Source of the DNA: Bin80 sp026709335
GTDB taxonomy: Bacteria > Bacteroidota > Rhodothermia > Rhodothermales > Bin80
Direction of reading: 5' to 3'
Length of the DNA: 64,000 bases
Assembly (NCBI GenBank): GCA_965200825.1
Contig: OZ241385.1
Span: 2,294,001-2,358,000 of the forward strand
Made by a program: the position numbers and the translations under genes
Part shown: positions 1 to 9,535 of the stretch, piece after piece
Numbering within the stretch: the stretch's first letter is position 1
Layout of the letters: each line of letters opens with the position of its first letter
The notes under the pieces: model-generated
The model's database searches: none
Told to the model about the DNA's origin: nothing
What the model saw: only the letters and a program-made list of their open reading frames with translations

Positions 1-930
1 GGAGACGGGGTTGTTTTATTTGAATTTCGATCGAAGGCCTGTACACTGGGCGCCAAGGTGATCAGTGGAATTATGGAAGTTGTTGACCTGGTTGAAAATG
101 ACCCGGATTTATGCGGACTGGTGATTGGTAATGAGGGTACCCATTTTTCAGTGGGTGCCAACTTAGCAGAAATGGCAGAGGCCGTTCAATCCAGGAAATT
201 TGAGAAAATAGACTGGTACATTGCCCGTTTTCAGTCTAGCATGCAGCGTGTACATTATGCACGAAAACCGGTGGTAGTCGCGGCCCATCAACGTGCATTG
301 GGAGGGGGATGTGAACTGATGATGTCCGCTGTGCACCCGGTTGCTGCCGCTGAAACCTATGCAGGACTTGTAGAACTTGGAGTTGGTTTAATTCCAGCCG
401 GCACAGGAAGTATGCGGCTCGCTTCAAAGGCTAGTAAAAAAAATCGGGGATATGACAGCAATTTGCTCTTTGATGTTATGCAGTATTTTGAGACTGTTGC
501 CAAGGCAGTTGTCTCGACCAGTGCCGAAGAAGCACGCGATCTGGGATTTCTACCCAACCATGCATGTATTGTGATGAACGGTTTAGAGCGTTTCCATGCG
601 GCAAAGCATGAGATACTGAGGCTTTCTGCCCAGGGGTATCGCCCACCGGTACAGGAAAAATTTCGTGTGCTGGGACGTCCAGGTGCTGCAGCACTGTGTA
701 CCGCAGCCTATCAGCTACATCAAGGTAGATTCATCAGTGATTACGATCTGTATTTGGCAAAAAAATTGGCCTATATATTTACAGGTGGAGGCTTGAGCGG
801 AGCAGAAGAAGTAACGGAATCCTATCTGTTAGACTTGGAGCGAGAGGTATTTCTCAGCCTTCTGGGGGAGCCCAAGACACAGGAGCGTATCGCCGGCATC
901 CTTAAACATAATCGACCCGTCCGTAATTGA
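1..930 (+). CDS. fadN: 3-hydroxyacyl-CoA dehydrogenase/enoyl-CoA hydratase, C-terminal part (5' end outside window)
   Basis: The reading frame is open from the first base, so this is the 3' part of a larger gene. The visible 309 codons cover the crotonase-like half of a bifunctional beta-oxidation enzyme that hydrates enoyl-CoA and oxidises 3-hydroxyacyl-CoA in the cytoplasm. The oxyanion-hole segments are clear: FSVGANLAEM and later ALGGGCELMM, followed by GLVELGVGLIPAG. A hydratase domain at the C-terminus, ending with a long helical tail (SLLGEPKTQERI), matches the Bacillus FadN architecture rather than E. coli FadB, where the order is reversed. The gene sits 13 bp upstream of fadA and almost certainly shares its transcript. 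The N-terminal dehydrogenase half cannot be inspected. Confidence 0.88.
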   Translation, partial: GDGVVLFEFRSKACTLGAKVISGIMEVVDLVENDPDLCGLVIGNEGTHFSVGANLAEMAEAVQSRKFEKIDWYIARFQSSMQRVHYARKPVVVAAHQRALGGGCELMMSAVHPVAAAETYAGLVELGVGLIPAGTGSMRLASKASKKNRGYDSNLLFDVMQYFETVAKAVVSTSAEEARDLGFLPNHACIVMNGLERFHAAKHEILRLSAQGYRPPVQEKFRVLGRPGAAALCTAAYQLHQGRFISDYDLYLAKKLAYIFTGGGLSGAEEVTESYLLDLEREVFLSLLGEPKTQERIAGILKHNRPVRN

Positions 931-943
931 TCAGTCCTGTGAA

Positions 944-2125
944 ATGCAATCTTCAGCGGTAATCGTCACAAGTCTACGTACCCCTATTGGAAAAGCAAAG
1001 CGGGGATCTCTTCGCTTCATGAGACCGGAAGCCATGGGGGCCAAAGTTGTTCGCGCGGCTCTGGATCATACCCCCAACTTGAGTGCAGAGGATGTGGATG
1101 ATGTTCTCATCGGATGTGCTTTTCCCGAGGGATCTCAAGGTATGAATGTAGGACGTATTATTGCTGGACTGGCAGAATTACCTGATTCCGTTCCCGGAGC
1201 TACGGTTAATCGCTTTTGCTCATCAGGACTGCAGACGATCGCCATGGCGAATCAGGCAATTACCGCAGGGCAGGCTCAATGCATGATTGCCGGAGGCACA
1301 GAAAGTATGACTCTCGTGCCCATGAGTGGATATTACTTTCAACCTGATCCCGAAATTGCTGACCAGAATCCGGATGTTTATCTCTCGATGGGGAATACGG
1401 CAGAAAACTTGGCCGAGAAATACAATATATCTCGTGAAGATCAGGATCGCTTCGCCCTCAGATCTCATGAGAATGCACTTGCAGCACAGTCCACAGGGCT
1501 TTTTGAAGACGAAATTGTTCCTCTGGATGTGCAGCAAACAAGTTTTCAAGATGGAGTTCAGAAAACCTGGACCTGTCGATTTACCACGGATGAGGGGCCA
1601 AGAGCGGACACGAGTCTTACAGCTCTTGGTAGCTTGCGTCCAGTATTCAGAAACAAGGGAAGTGTTACAGCCGGGAATTCTTCTCAGATGTCGGACGGCG
1701 CCGCTGCTACCGTGGTGATGTCCGAAAAAATGGCCGCGAGTTTGGATGTTGAGCCATTGGCACGAATGCTTGGATTTGCGGTGGCTGGAGTATCTCCATC
1801 AATTATGGGAATTGGCCCCGTCCCAGCAATAGAGAAGGTTCTGAAACAGACCGGACTCAGGCTTGATCAGATTGGACTGATTGAGTTAAATGAAGCTTTT
1901 GCGGTACAGGCACTGGCTGTCATCAGAGAAGCCAATCTAGATGAGTCAATTGTGAATGTCCACGGAGGTGCAATTGCATTAGGACATCCTTTGGGTTGCA
2001 CCGGGGCGAAGTTGACCGCCACGTTGCTTCATGCGATGAAGCGACAGAAGATTCAATATGGAATATGCACTATGTGCGTTGGGGGCGGAATGGGAGCAGC
2101 AGCCATCTTTGAGAATCTACAGTAA
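944..2125 (+). CDS. fadA: acetyl-CoA acyltransferase (3-ketoacyl-CoA thiolase)
   Basis: 393 residues, the normal length of a thiolase. It cleaves 3-ketoacyl-CoA with CoA to acetyl-CoA and a shortened acyl-CoA, the last step of the beta-oxidation cycle. The acylated cysteine lies in NRFCSSGLQT (about residue 92). The C-terminal catalytic blocks are present: NEAFAVQ, HGGAIALGHPLGCTGAK with the catalytic histidine, and CVGGGMGAA with the second cysteine. The ATG at 944 follows the upstream fadN stop by 13 bp, so the two subunits of the complex are probably co-translated. FadE follows 147 bp downstream in the same orientation. Confidence 0.95.
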   Translation: MQSSAVIVTSLRTPIGKAKRGSLRFMRPEAMGAKVVRAALDHTPNLSAEDVDDVLIGCAFPEGSQGMNVGRIIAGLAELPDSVPGATVNRFCSSGLQTIAMANQAITAGQAQCMIAGGTESMTLVPMSGYYFQPDPEIADQNPDVYLSMGNTAENLAEKYNISREDQDRFALRSHENALAAQSTGLFEDEIVPLDVQQTSFQDGVQKTWTCRFTTDEGPRADTSLTALGSLRPVFRNKGSVTAGNSSQMSDGAAATVVMSEKMAASLDVEPLARMLGFAVAGVSPSIMGIGPVPAIEKVLKQTGLRLDQIGLIELNEAFAVQALAVIREANLDESIVNVHGGAIALGHPLGCTGAKLTATLLHAMKRQKIQYGICTMCVGGGMGAAAIFENLQ

Positions 2126-2272
2126 CCAGGCCCCCTCAAGTTGTCAGCCAAGAGAATAGAACGAGCGCACTTAAAACTCATAACCCCGTAAGTTCAGGTT
2201 ATCTAATGGTTTAATCCCGAATGTTGGGGATAGATTGAGCATTCATCTCTTAACAGGAAGATAGAGTGATTC

Positions 2273-4723
2273 ATGGAACAATATGGATACAGTATTTTGA
2301 CCCTTTGGCAAGGTATTGGAATTGGTCTTGTAGGTGCTCTGTTTCTGGCCTATTTCGGTGCACGCATTTGGATCTGGGGAATTGCTCTTCTTCTTTTTCT
2401 CTTCTGTGCAGGAGTGCCACTCTCGTTGATTCCCGTAGCAGCAGTTTTGACAGCGATTCTAGTTTTGTCACCATTGCGCAGAGCCTTGCTCACAGGCCCG
2501 ATGATGCATATGATAGATCGTATGGGACTGCTTCCGCCGATTTCGGATACGGAGCGGGTGGCACTGGAGTCAGGGAAGGTTTGGGTAGAGGGAGAGTTGT
2601 TTTCAGGAAAACCGGATTGGGAGCGTATTCGGAAGGCGCCTTACCCTCAACTTAGTCCCGAGGAACAAGAGTTTTTGGATGGCCCTGTTCATAGGTTGTG
2701 TGATGCAGTCGATGAATGGAAGGTATGGGCAGATCGGCAGTTTTCCGATGAGGCATGGGAGTTGATGAAACGGGAAAGAATGTTTGGAATGATCATTCCC
2801 TCTGAGTACGGCGGATTGGAATTTACTGCAATGGCAAACAGTGCAGTAGTGATGAAGCTCCAGTCTCATTGTGGTCCTCTCGCGACTACAGTGATGGTCC
2901 CCAATTCCCTGGGGCCTGCCGAAATGTTGATCCATTACGGAACGCAAGCTCAGCGAGAACAATATTTGGAAGATCTAGCTAAGGGAGTTTTTCTACCGGC
3001 ATTTGCGCTCACAGAGCCGAGCGCCGGAAGCGATGCGGGAGCGATTCAGGCGGATGGTGTCCTGTTTAAGGATGAATCAGGAAATGTTAAAATTAGGCTC
3101 AACTGGAAAAAGAGGTATATCACGTTATCCTCTGTGGCACATGTTTTGGGACTTGCCTTCAAGCTTCGTGACCCAGAAAATATTCTTGGTCACGGGAAAG
3201 ATCCTGGAATTACATGTGCCTTGATTCCTTCGGATACCCCCGGGATCATACGAGGGCGAAGGCATGATCCGCTGGGAGTTCCTTTTGTGAATGCCCCCTT
3301 TGAGGGTCACGATGTAGAGGTACCTGTTCAGGCTATTGTTGGTGAAGAAAACGGAGCAGGAGAGGGTTGGAAGATGCTCATGGAGTGTTTAGCAGCCGGT
3401 CGAGGAATCTCATTGCCGGCAACTTCTGTTGGTGCTTCAAAGGCAGTTTATCTGGGAGTTTCAGCGTATGCTGCCGTCCGCCGCCAATTTGGACTTCCCA
3501 TCGGAAAATTTGAAGGGATTGAAGAACCGCTGGCACGTATAGGTGGACTGGTATATCTCATGGATGCTGCCCGTATCTATACACTGGGAGCTATTGACAG
3601 TGGAGAAGTTTCCGCTGTAGTAACGGCGATCCTCAAATACAACCTGACTGAACTCGGACGTAAAATTGTGAATGACGGGATGGATATAATGGGTGGAAGT
3701 GGAATCTCTCTAGGTCCACGAAATATTCTTGCATATCAGTATATCGCCAATCCGATTGCGATCACGGTTGAGGGAGCTAACATATTGACGAGAACCCTGA
3801 TTGTTTTCGGCCAAGGTGCCCTCCGGTGTCATCCGATGGCGTACCAGGAAATAGCAGCACTGGCCGAAAAAGATACGGCACGCTTTGATTGTACATTTCT
3901 GGGGCATGTAAAGCATGTCTTGCGTAATACTTCCCGGTGTTTGATTCTGGGAATCACCCGCGGTCATGTGGCAATCGTTCCCGGTCGTGGAATCGTACGG
4001 AAATATATTCGGCGGCTGAACTGGGCATCTGCATCTTTTGCATTTATGGCAGATCTGGCAATGATCTCATTGGGGGGAGCGTTGAAGAAAAAAGAAAAAA
4101 TCACGGGGCGCTTTGCTGATATTTTCTCTTGGATGTTTTTGGCCTCAGCTACCCTCAGAAGGTTTGAAGCAGAGGGAATGCGCAAAGAGGATCTTCCGTA
4201 TTTCAAGTGGTCCATGGAATATGCCCTTGCTGAAATTCAAAAAGGATTTGAAGGGCTACTGTCGAATATGAAGGTTCCAGGGTTGACATGGTTTGTACGT
4301 GGCCCTGCGTTGCTTTGGCACAGGTTGAACAGTTTCGGGCGGGGGCCATCGGATCAACTGGGGCATCAGGTTGCGCAGCTTATGCAAACCCCTGGTTCGC
4401 AGCGCAATCGAATTGCGTCGGGGATTTATGTGCCGGAGGATCGTACTCGCGGACTAAGCAGGTTGGAGCACGCACTTAATATAGTTTTCGCTACCCGTAC
4501 AGTTGAAGCCAAGGTGTCCAAAGCAGTACGTTCCGGGGCACTGCCGGGAAAACCCCGAAATACACGGTTTGCACGAGCGCGTGAGGCGGGAATTATTTCC
4601 GAAGAAGAGCTGGTTCAGATTCACGAAGCTTCCCAAGCCGCATGGGAAGCGATACAAGTGGATGATTTTGACGAGAAATCCTATATGCGGCACCATGTAT
4701 CCGCCAAGACGAGTTTATCATGA
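2273..4723 (+). CDS. fadE: FadE-type acyl-CoA dehydrogenase, membrane-anchored
   Basis: 816 residues, close to the 814 of E. coli FadE. It catalyses the FAD-dependent first oxidation of acyl-CoA to enoyl-CoA. Residues 1-70 contain two or three hydrophobic segments that would anchor it in the inner membrane. The dehydrogenase core follows, with a FAD/substrate loop (FALTEPSAGSDAGAI), the hallmark arginine-rich region near RRQFGLPIGKFEGIEE, and MGGSGISLGPRN. The C-terminal ~280 residues correspond to the FadE-specific extension (DUF1974). With fadN and fadA this completes the chain-shortening cycle. A 147-bp leader separates it from fadA, so it may have its own promoter. Its stop overlaps the next start by 4 bp. 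Confidence 0.93.
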   Translation: MEQYGYSILTLWQGIGIGLVGALFLAYFGARIWIWGIALLLFLFCAGVPLSLIPVAAVLTAILVLSPLRRALLTGPMMHMIDRMGLLPPISDTERVALESGKVWVEGELFSGKPDWERIRKAPYPQLSPEEQEFLDGPVHRLCDAVDEWKVWADRQFSDEAWELMKRERMFGMIIPSEYGGLEFTAMANSAVVMKLQSHCGPLATTVMVPNSLGPAEMLIHYGTQAQREQYLEDLAKGVFLPAFALTEPSAGSDAGAIQADGVLFKDESGNVKIRLNWKKRYITLSSVAHVLGLAFKLRDPENILGHGKDPGITCALIPSDTPGIIRGRRHDPLGVPFVNAPFEGHDVEVPVQAIVGEENGAGEGWKMLMECLAAGRGISLPATSVGASKAVYLGVSAYAAVRRQFGLPIGKFEGIEEPLARIGGLVYLMDAARIYTLGAIDSGEVSAVVTAILKYNLTELGRKIVNDGMDIMGGSGISLGPRNILAYQYIANPIAITVEGANILTRTLIVFGQGALRCHPMAYQEIAALAEKDTARFDCTFLGHVKHVLRNTSRCLILGITRGHVAIVPGRGIVRKYIRRLNWASASFAFMADLAMISLGGALKKKEKITGRFADIFSWMFLASATLRRFEAEGMRKEDLPYFKWSMEYALAEIQKGFEGLLSNMKVPGLTWFVRGPALLWHRLNSFGRGPSDQLGHQVAQLMQTPGSQRNRIASGIYVPEDRTRGLSRLEHALNIVFATRTVEAKVSKAVRSGALPGKPRNTRFARAREAGIISEEELVQIHEASQAAWEAIQVDDFDEKSYMRHHVSAKTSLS

Positions 4724-5196
4724 TTCATGCCATTCTTATAATCCTTCATGTCCTGACTGCATCGGCCTGGTTTGGGCTGAGTATACGTTTGGGTAGCCAA
4801 GCCAAACTTGCTGCGAGCGGGCAGCTTGCAGTAGCAGTAGACGGAGCCAGAACCATTTCACTGATGGGAATCCTGCTGATCGCCACATTTTTGTTTTCCA
4901 TGACAATCTTGATTCTTGGGGGTGGCTATCCAGGGCAGATTCAGTATCACATTTCTTCGACATTGATTATCGTTCTTTTGGTGCTTCAATTTGTGTTTTT
5001 GCGCCCAACCTGGAACAACTTGCGCACCTCCATTGAATCTACAAATGGTGATCAGGGAGCAGAATTGAAAGGAGGAAAACCATTTGGCTATGCTCGCAGG
5101 ATTTCCATATTTGCAGGCATAGGACATCTACTTTGGTTGGCTCTTCTGGTGCTCATGTTCTGGAACAGATTCGTGATTTTTGCATTCACGGGCTAA
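4720..5196 (+). CDS. small four-helix membrane protein of unknown function
   Basis: 158 residues with four clear transmembrane segments (about residues 1-20, 45-65, 80-96 and 130-155). The first helix carries a His (ILHVLTASAWFGLS), which resembles the CopD/DUF2269-type haem or copper membrane proteins, but no diagnostic motif is complete enough for a name. The ATG overlaps the fadE stop (ATGA), so the two are translationally coupled. This suggests a membrane partner of FadE, possibly on the electron-transfer side, but that is only inference from position. Confidence 0.7.
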   Translation: MIHAILIILHVLTASAWFGLSIRLGSQAKLAASGQLAVAVDGARTISLMGILLIATFLFSMTILILGGGYPGQIQYHISSTLIIVLLVLQFVFLRPTWNNLRTSIESTNGDQGAELKGGKPFGYARRISIFAGIGHLLWLALLVLMFWNRFVIFAFTG

Positions 5197-5199
5197 GGA

Positions 5200-5223
5200 C
5201 GGGGGAAGTACAAAACCTTCCCG
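5200..5223 (+). terminator. weak hairpin after the fad operon
   Basis: GGGAAG (5203-5208) pairs with CTTCCC (5217-5222) around an 8-nt A-rich loop, directly after the stop of the membrane protein. There is no downstream T-run, so it may attenuate or process the transcript rather than terminate it. Confidence 0.25.
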
Positions 5224-5263
5224 TGTATTATTAACCCTTGTATTGCGAATCAAATTCATACTG

Positions 5264-5458
5264 ATGGCAACTGATCGAATGAACGAGAGCTGGCAGCAGG
5301 TATGCAGCCAAATTGCATCCATTTGGAGTGAGGTCGAATTTGGGGAGAGAGAACTGAAAAAAGCGCGTGGAAATATGCGTAAGATGGTCCAGCTTATTCA
5401 TGAAAAGACTGGTGAGCCAACCAGCGAGATCTTTCAAAAGATTAGTGCGATTATCTGA
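5264..5458 (+). CDS. small hypothetical protein (64 aa)
   Basis: A 64-residue, probably all-helical charged protein with no signal peptide or membrane segment. I chose the ATG at 5264 over longer in-frame options because the upstream codons overlap the previous gene and the hairpin and look non-coding. It is rich in Glu, Lys and Gln (ELKKARGNMRKMVQLIHEKT), compatible with a small cytoplasmic adaptor, but I recognise no family. It lies between the fad operon and the GWxTD gene, 44 bp before the latter, in the same direction. Confidence 0.5.
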   Translation: MATDRMNESWQQVCSQIASIWSEVEFGERELKKARGNMRKMVQLIHEKTGEPTSEIFQKISAII

Positions 5459-5502
5459 TAGCTTCGCAGGGGCTGGACTTCCAGGTTCACCATCAGGCTG
5501 CG

Positions 5503-7488
5503 ATGATCTGCTTTCTCATCTTGTTGCTGTTTCAGGTTCCCTCGGCGGATCTGCATCCGGCCCATGAAGCGATTGAAAGCCGGGAGTACAGACGTGCTTC
5601 CCGCCTTCTGGACTCGATACTTGAGTCTGATACTACCCAAATAGAAGCACGTTATCTCCGCGGGATTGCTCTCCGTGAACGGGGTAGAAATCCAACTCTG
5701 AATTCCCGGCTACAGAGGTATTTGACCCGAGGTGCGCGAGATTTTGAGTTCGTCATTTCACAGGATTCGGGATATCAGGAAGTTCTCCTGGAATTTGCTA
5801 TCCTCAAGTCGTATCAGGGTGATTTGCAACAAGCCATTTTATTGGCAGAGGCGCAGCTGCAGCATCGCCCAGAGCTTGAATATACACTCTCTCGCTTATT
5901 GTCCTTCTACTGGCGTTACGTTGTAACTAAGGAGCCGGAGGAGGCAAGGCAGTGGCTACGAAAACAATCGGGATCTCTCGCTTCTCTTTTCGTTGGACGC
6001 ACGTATGAACGGCAGGGGATGTATGATGCGGCCGAGCTGATCTATCGTGAAAGTGAAGAGGCAGAGGCAACCGTGACGCTTTTATCAAGGGCAAGGTTGG
6101 AGTTTGCACAGATGCGTTTGGGGGAAGGCACACAGACCGTTCAGCAGGCAATCTCCAATCTGAACAGCAAGGGAGATGCGTTTATATTGTTTGAAGAAAT
6201 AAAAACAATTGCCAGCCCCTCAGAATTGGTTGAGTTTGAGGAAATTGAAGACCTCAGGGAGTACCGGGATTTTTTCAATTCCTTCTGGAGTCGCCGAGAT
6301 CCAATGCCCGCTGCTCCCTACAATGCCCGTATGGCAGAGCATTATCGGCGATTGCGAATAGCGGAACAGGATTATTTATTCAATGGATTTCGTTCATGGT
6401 TTCGGAGTGACTTCACCTATGATGAAACCCACTTCCCATCTACCTATCCGTTCAGCTCTGATTTTACGGATCGAGGAGTCATATTTATTCGTCACGGGGA
6501 ACCTGACGATTATACTGTAGGGGAAGCAAATTCATGGTTGTATTATGATTCCTCACTTGTTTTTCATTTTGCTCCGACCTGTATTGGAGATGTCTGTGGT
6601 ACTACAGATCATTTTGTACCAGCTCCCCGGGGCCTAACATTCGCCCCTTCTATTGTAGGTCTTGATGAGTTAGATGCGGAACGAGTCAGCATGAGATCCC
6701 TGGCTGATGGGCTCAGTAGCGATCGGCACCAATGGCCATCAGGGACGCGGGTTTGGGAAGTTCCATTTGTCATGGCAGCGTTTCGAGGAGCCGATGGTCA
6801 AACTCTATTAGAAATTTATTATGAAATTCCTCTGCACGAAACTACGGGTATCCCTGGTCCAGATTCTGTGCTCGTTGAGTCTGGTTTTGCGGTTCATACC
6901 GATGAGTGGGATCGTAGAAGCTACATCCGGGAGCAGAACCGCCACGCCAGGGGTGCTCCAATGTATGTGGATCGATTTCAGATTGACCTGCCTTCGGCGC
7001 ATTTCAATTTTGCATTGCACACCCGGGTTGTGGATGGAGTCCATCTGCAAGCAAACAGGTTCTATTATCGGGTGCCCGCATATTCGAGTAGAGATTTGCA
7101 GTTGAGTGACATTCTTTTGGCAGATAGCATAGATGCACTTCCTGATGCAATGCGGCGAGAGGATTTGATCTTGCATGTCAATCCATCCGGAAAATTTCGG
7201 CAAACTGCTGCTCCATTCGTGTATTTTGAAATCTATAATCTGGAACGTGATCAGGATGGTCAAACCAGATACCGTATCGCGTACACACTGACACCCGCGG
7301 ATGAGAGAGAGTCAGGCACCATTACGTTGCAAACGAGTGATCAGAGGGGTGTTGAAGCGTCAGAAATCTCGTATATATCGGTAGATTTGAGTCAGGTAAC
7401 TCCTAGAGACTACATCCTCAATGTAGAGGTGGAAGATCTGGTGACAGAGATGATCGCGCAGACATCAAGAAAGCTCACTCTGAGATAA
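5503..7488 (+). CDS. GWxTD domain-containing protein with N-terminal TPR-like repeats
   Basis: 661 residues. The start MICFLILLLFQVPSA is a short signal peptide, so the protein is exported. Residues 25-230 are helical repeats of TPR type (e.g. EIAR/EARYLRGIALRERG, AEAQLQHRPELEYTLSRLL). The middle contains the GWxTD-type core: FFNSFWSRRDPMP, then a region with YDETHFPSTYPFSSDFTDR and GVIFIRHGEPDDY. The C-terminal third is beta-rich (a carbohydrate/Ig-like fold by appearance). GWxTD proteins are common in Bacteroidota and Acidobacteriota, and their biochemical role is not established. It reads in the same direction as the fad operon but is probably independent of it. Confidence 0.82.
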   Translation: MICFLILLLFQVPSADLHPAHEAIESREYRRASRLLDSILESDTTQIEARYLRGIALRERGRNPTLNSRLQRYLTRGARDFEFVISQDSGYQEVLLEFAILKSYQGDLQQAILLAEAQLQHRPELEYTLSRLLSFYWRYVVTKEPEEARQWLRKQSGSLASLFVGRTYERQGMYDAAELIYRESEEAEATVTLLSRARLEFAQMRLGEGTQTVQQAISNLNSKGDAFILFEEIKTIASPSELVEFEEIEDLREYRDFFNSFWSRRDPMPAAPYNARMAEHYRRLRIAEQDYLFNGFRSWFRSDFTYDETHFPSTYPFSSDFTDRGVIFIRHGEPDDYTVGEANSWLYYDSSLVFHFAPTCIGDVCGTTDHFVPAPRGLTFAPSIVGLDELDAERVSMRSLADGLSSDRHQWPSGTRVWEVPFVMAAFRGADGQTLLEIYYEIPLHETTGIPGPDSVLVESGFAVHTDEWDRRSYIREQNRHARGAPMYVDRFQIDLPSAHFNFALHTRVVDGVHLQANRFYYRVPAYSSRDLQLSDILLADSIDALPDAMRREDLILHVNPSGKFRQTAAPFVYFEIYNLERDQDGQTRYRIAYTLTPADERESGTITLQTSDQRGVEASEISYISVDLSQVTPRDYILNVEVEDLVTEMIAQTSRKLTLR

Positions 7489-7692
7489 TCTGAGTTCTAG
7501 TGCGTCTTTTCTTGGTTGTAGAGCATCTCAGCATTTCTTCTAACTGCCCTATTTCTGGGATTTTACGGTCTATGACTATGGGTAGCAGGGCTATCGGGGC
7601 TCATGGTTCAGAAGAACTCAGGAGGACATGTACGATCTTACCGGTGGCCGTCAGGGGTGCATAGAGGAGGTGGGAGAAGAATGAAGTCTAAA

Positions 7693-8364
7693 TTACATAT
7701 TCAGTTTAGTTTTAATAATGCTGCCTATCTCATTTTCGTCTAGTGCACCATAATAAACTTCTTCGTTTATTACCAATGTTGGAACTCCCTGCAAATTGAG
7801 AATGTCAGCGATTTCAGTGTCTTTCATAATTCTATATGCGGGTTGTTCTTCCATGATACAATTAACAAAACTGTCTTTATCTTGAATTTGTGCTTTATCC
7901 GCCAGATCTTGCCAATTCAAGCTCCCAGACAACTGGGATTGATAGGTAAATAGTAGTTCATGAAAAGCATCAAAAGCGCCTTGATCTGAGGCACATTCCG
8001 CAGATATAGCTGCCATATATGCGCCAGTATGATGTGGCAGAGGGTAATGCCTATACCAAATGCTAATTTTATCTGGATACCGGATGTGCAGTTTATTTAG
8101 CACATGTTGCATTTCAGCACAAAAGGAACATTCGTAGTCGTAAAACTCAACAATCTTGACAGGAGCAGAAGGCATACCTGAGCCAATACGTGAAGCGGAT
8201 ACGATCTGCCACAATGTATCAGGTAGCACTACATCCGGCGAAATGTTTTTGTGCAGATTGGAATTATTGTTATTCCTGAAAAATTCTTGCTCTACAACCA
8301 AGAAAGTAACTATTAATGCACTCAAAATCAATGCTGTGCTCACAATTGTTTTTAGTATGCGCAT
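7693..8364 (-). CDS. DsbA-like thiol-disulfide oxidoreductase
   Basis: 223 residues with an N-terminal signal anchor (residues 4-26) and a DsbA-type thioredoxin fold. The active-site CxxC is in FYDYECSFCAEMQ (about residues 94-104), and the cis-Pro loop is LQGVPTLVIN. The helical insertion between them is typical of the DsbA/Fe-only-dehydrogenase-associated family (YRHYPLPHHTGAY). It likely acts in the periplasm, forming or isomerising disulfides. It starts 10 bp after the stop of the beta-propeller gene at 8375-9514, so the two form one operon. A thioredoxin-fold gene also follows a propeller gene at 59.3-61 kb. Confidence 0.85.
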   Translation of the reverse strand: MRILKTIVSTALILSALIVTFLVVEQEFFRNNNNSNLHKNISPDVVLPDTLWQIVSASRIGSGMPSAPVKIVEFYDYECSFCAEMQHVLNKLHIRYPDKISIWYRHYPLPHHTGAYMAAISAECASDQGAFDAFHELLFTYQSQLSGSLNWQDLADKAQIQDKDSFVNCIMEEQPAYRIMKDTEIADILNLQGVPTLVINEEVYYGALDENEIGSIIKTKLNM

Positions 8365-8374
8365 TTCAGGAAAA

Positions 8375-9514
8375 TTACCTCAGCTTATAGGATTGCTGAA
8401 TGGCATGAGAAATCAGAATGTCAGCTCCATTTTTCGATTTTAAAATTCCAACAGATTTTCCGTTACGAATAACTGTCAGACGCACATTAATTGGTAATTT
8501 CATGACACCCAGTTCAACACCCGCTTGATTCAAAATAATCCAAGTAGACAGCGATTCTCCCTTTGCTGAACTCAGTTGTATCCAGACATGCCCAAGATCG
8601 TCTACAACAAAAGTCTGAATCGCAGGCTTGAAATCAGGTACCCCGATTTTCTGCATATGACGGCGCCATCTTCTGCTATATTCTTTGAGTGTGTCTCGTA
8701 TTTCGTTAGAAGTGAATGGTATTAGATCGTGCTCCCAGGTTAGGGAATCCCCAAAAGCCCCCGATTTATTGTAAACCGAAATAGATCTTGTATCACCCTG
8801 TGCAAAATACATTTTTTCTTGAGTACTTATACGCATCATTGGATAAACATGGAAAGGATTATTTATCATTGAATGAGCTCCATCTCTGGAACTGATGACC
8901 ATTGATCCCAAGTTCTTCACTGTTGTGATAGGGGAGGTTCGTATTAACAGACCTGTGCTACGGTCTATCATGTACACAGGATTAATTCTATTTAACTGAT
9001 TGTCAGCTCCATCTTCTAAAAAAGCAGTGTAGGATACTACAAATCCCTCATCCGTTACTCCGATAAATCTGTATGGAGCGTAGCTGTCCAAGAACGGAAA
9101 TCTGACGCGCCTGACAAATTTGTAATCTATAGGGGTAAACAGACTAACTATGTTATTTTGCCTGTCATGAACAAACAAACTGTCCCCCTGGCCAACAAAT
9201 AACTCACCTATCCGAATAAACTCTCCTGGCCCTTCTCCTCTACGACCTATCTCAGTGATTAGCTCTCCCTCTTCGGAGAAAACATATATTGACGAATGGT
9301 CCCAATCTGAAACGTACACTCTACCTTTGGAATCCACGGAAACGCTATTAATTTTCCCAAATAGTACGTCATCGCTATTCTTGCCAATACTCCAAAGTTC
9401 ACGAAACTCCTTTTCAAGGTTTTCAGACACTGACTCTTGGCCAGACGCAACATAAATTTGTATGAAAAACGTGCAAGTGCAAAGAAAAAAATATGTTAAA
9501 CAAACTTTTCCCAT
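8375..9514 (-). CDS. 6-bladed beta-propeller (NHL/TolB-like) secreted protein
   Basis: 379 residues with a signal peptide (LTYFFLCTCTFFIQIYVASG) and repeated blades of the form 'VSVDSKGRVYVSDWDHSSIYVFSEEG'-like strands. The family signature GRRGEGPGEF follows the first blade. Such proteins in Bacteroidota are extracytoplasmic and often lie beside small Cys-containing peptides; their ligands are unknown. The gene leads directly into a DsbA-like gene. Its ATG lies 22 bp inside the left end of the adjacent ISL3 element's flank, so whatever promoter originally lay upstream may have been displaced by that element. No catalytic residues are evident. Confidence 0.8.
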   Translation of the reverse strand: MGKVCLTYFFLCTCTFFIQIYVASGQESVSENLEKEFRELWSIGKNSDDVLFGKINSVSVDSKGRVYVSDWDHSSIYVFSEEGELITEIGRRGEGPGEFIRIGELFVGQGDSLFVHDRQNNIVSLFTPIDYKFVRRVRFPFLDSYAPYRFIGVTDEGFVVSYTAFLEDGADNQLNRINPVYMIDRSTGLLIRTSPITTVKNLGSMVISSRDGAHSMINNPFHVYPMMRISTQEKMYFAQGDTRSISVYNKSGAFGDSLTWEHDLIPFTSNEIRDTLKEYSRRWRRHMQKIGVPDFKPAIQTFVVDDLGHVWIQLSSAKGESLSTWIILNQAGVELGVMKLPINVRLTVIRNGKSVGILKSKNGADILISHAIQQSYKLR

Positions 9515-9535
9515 AGATTAATTAGTGTTCTGATT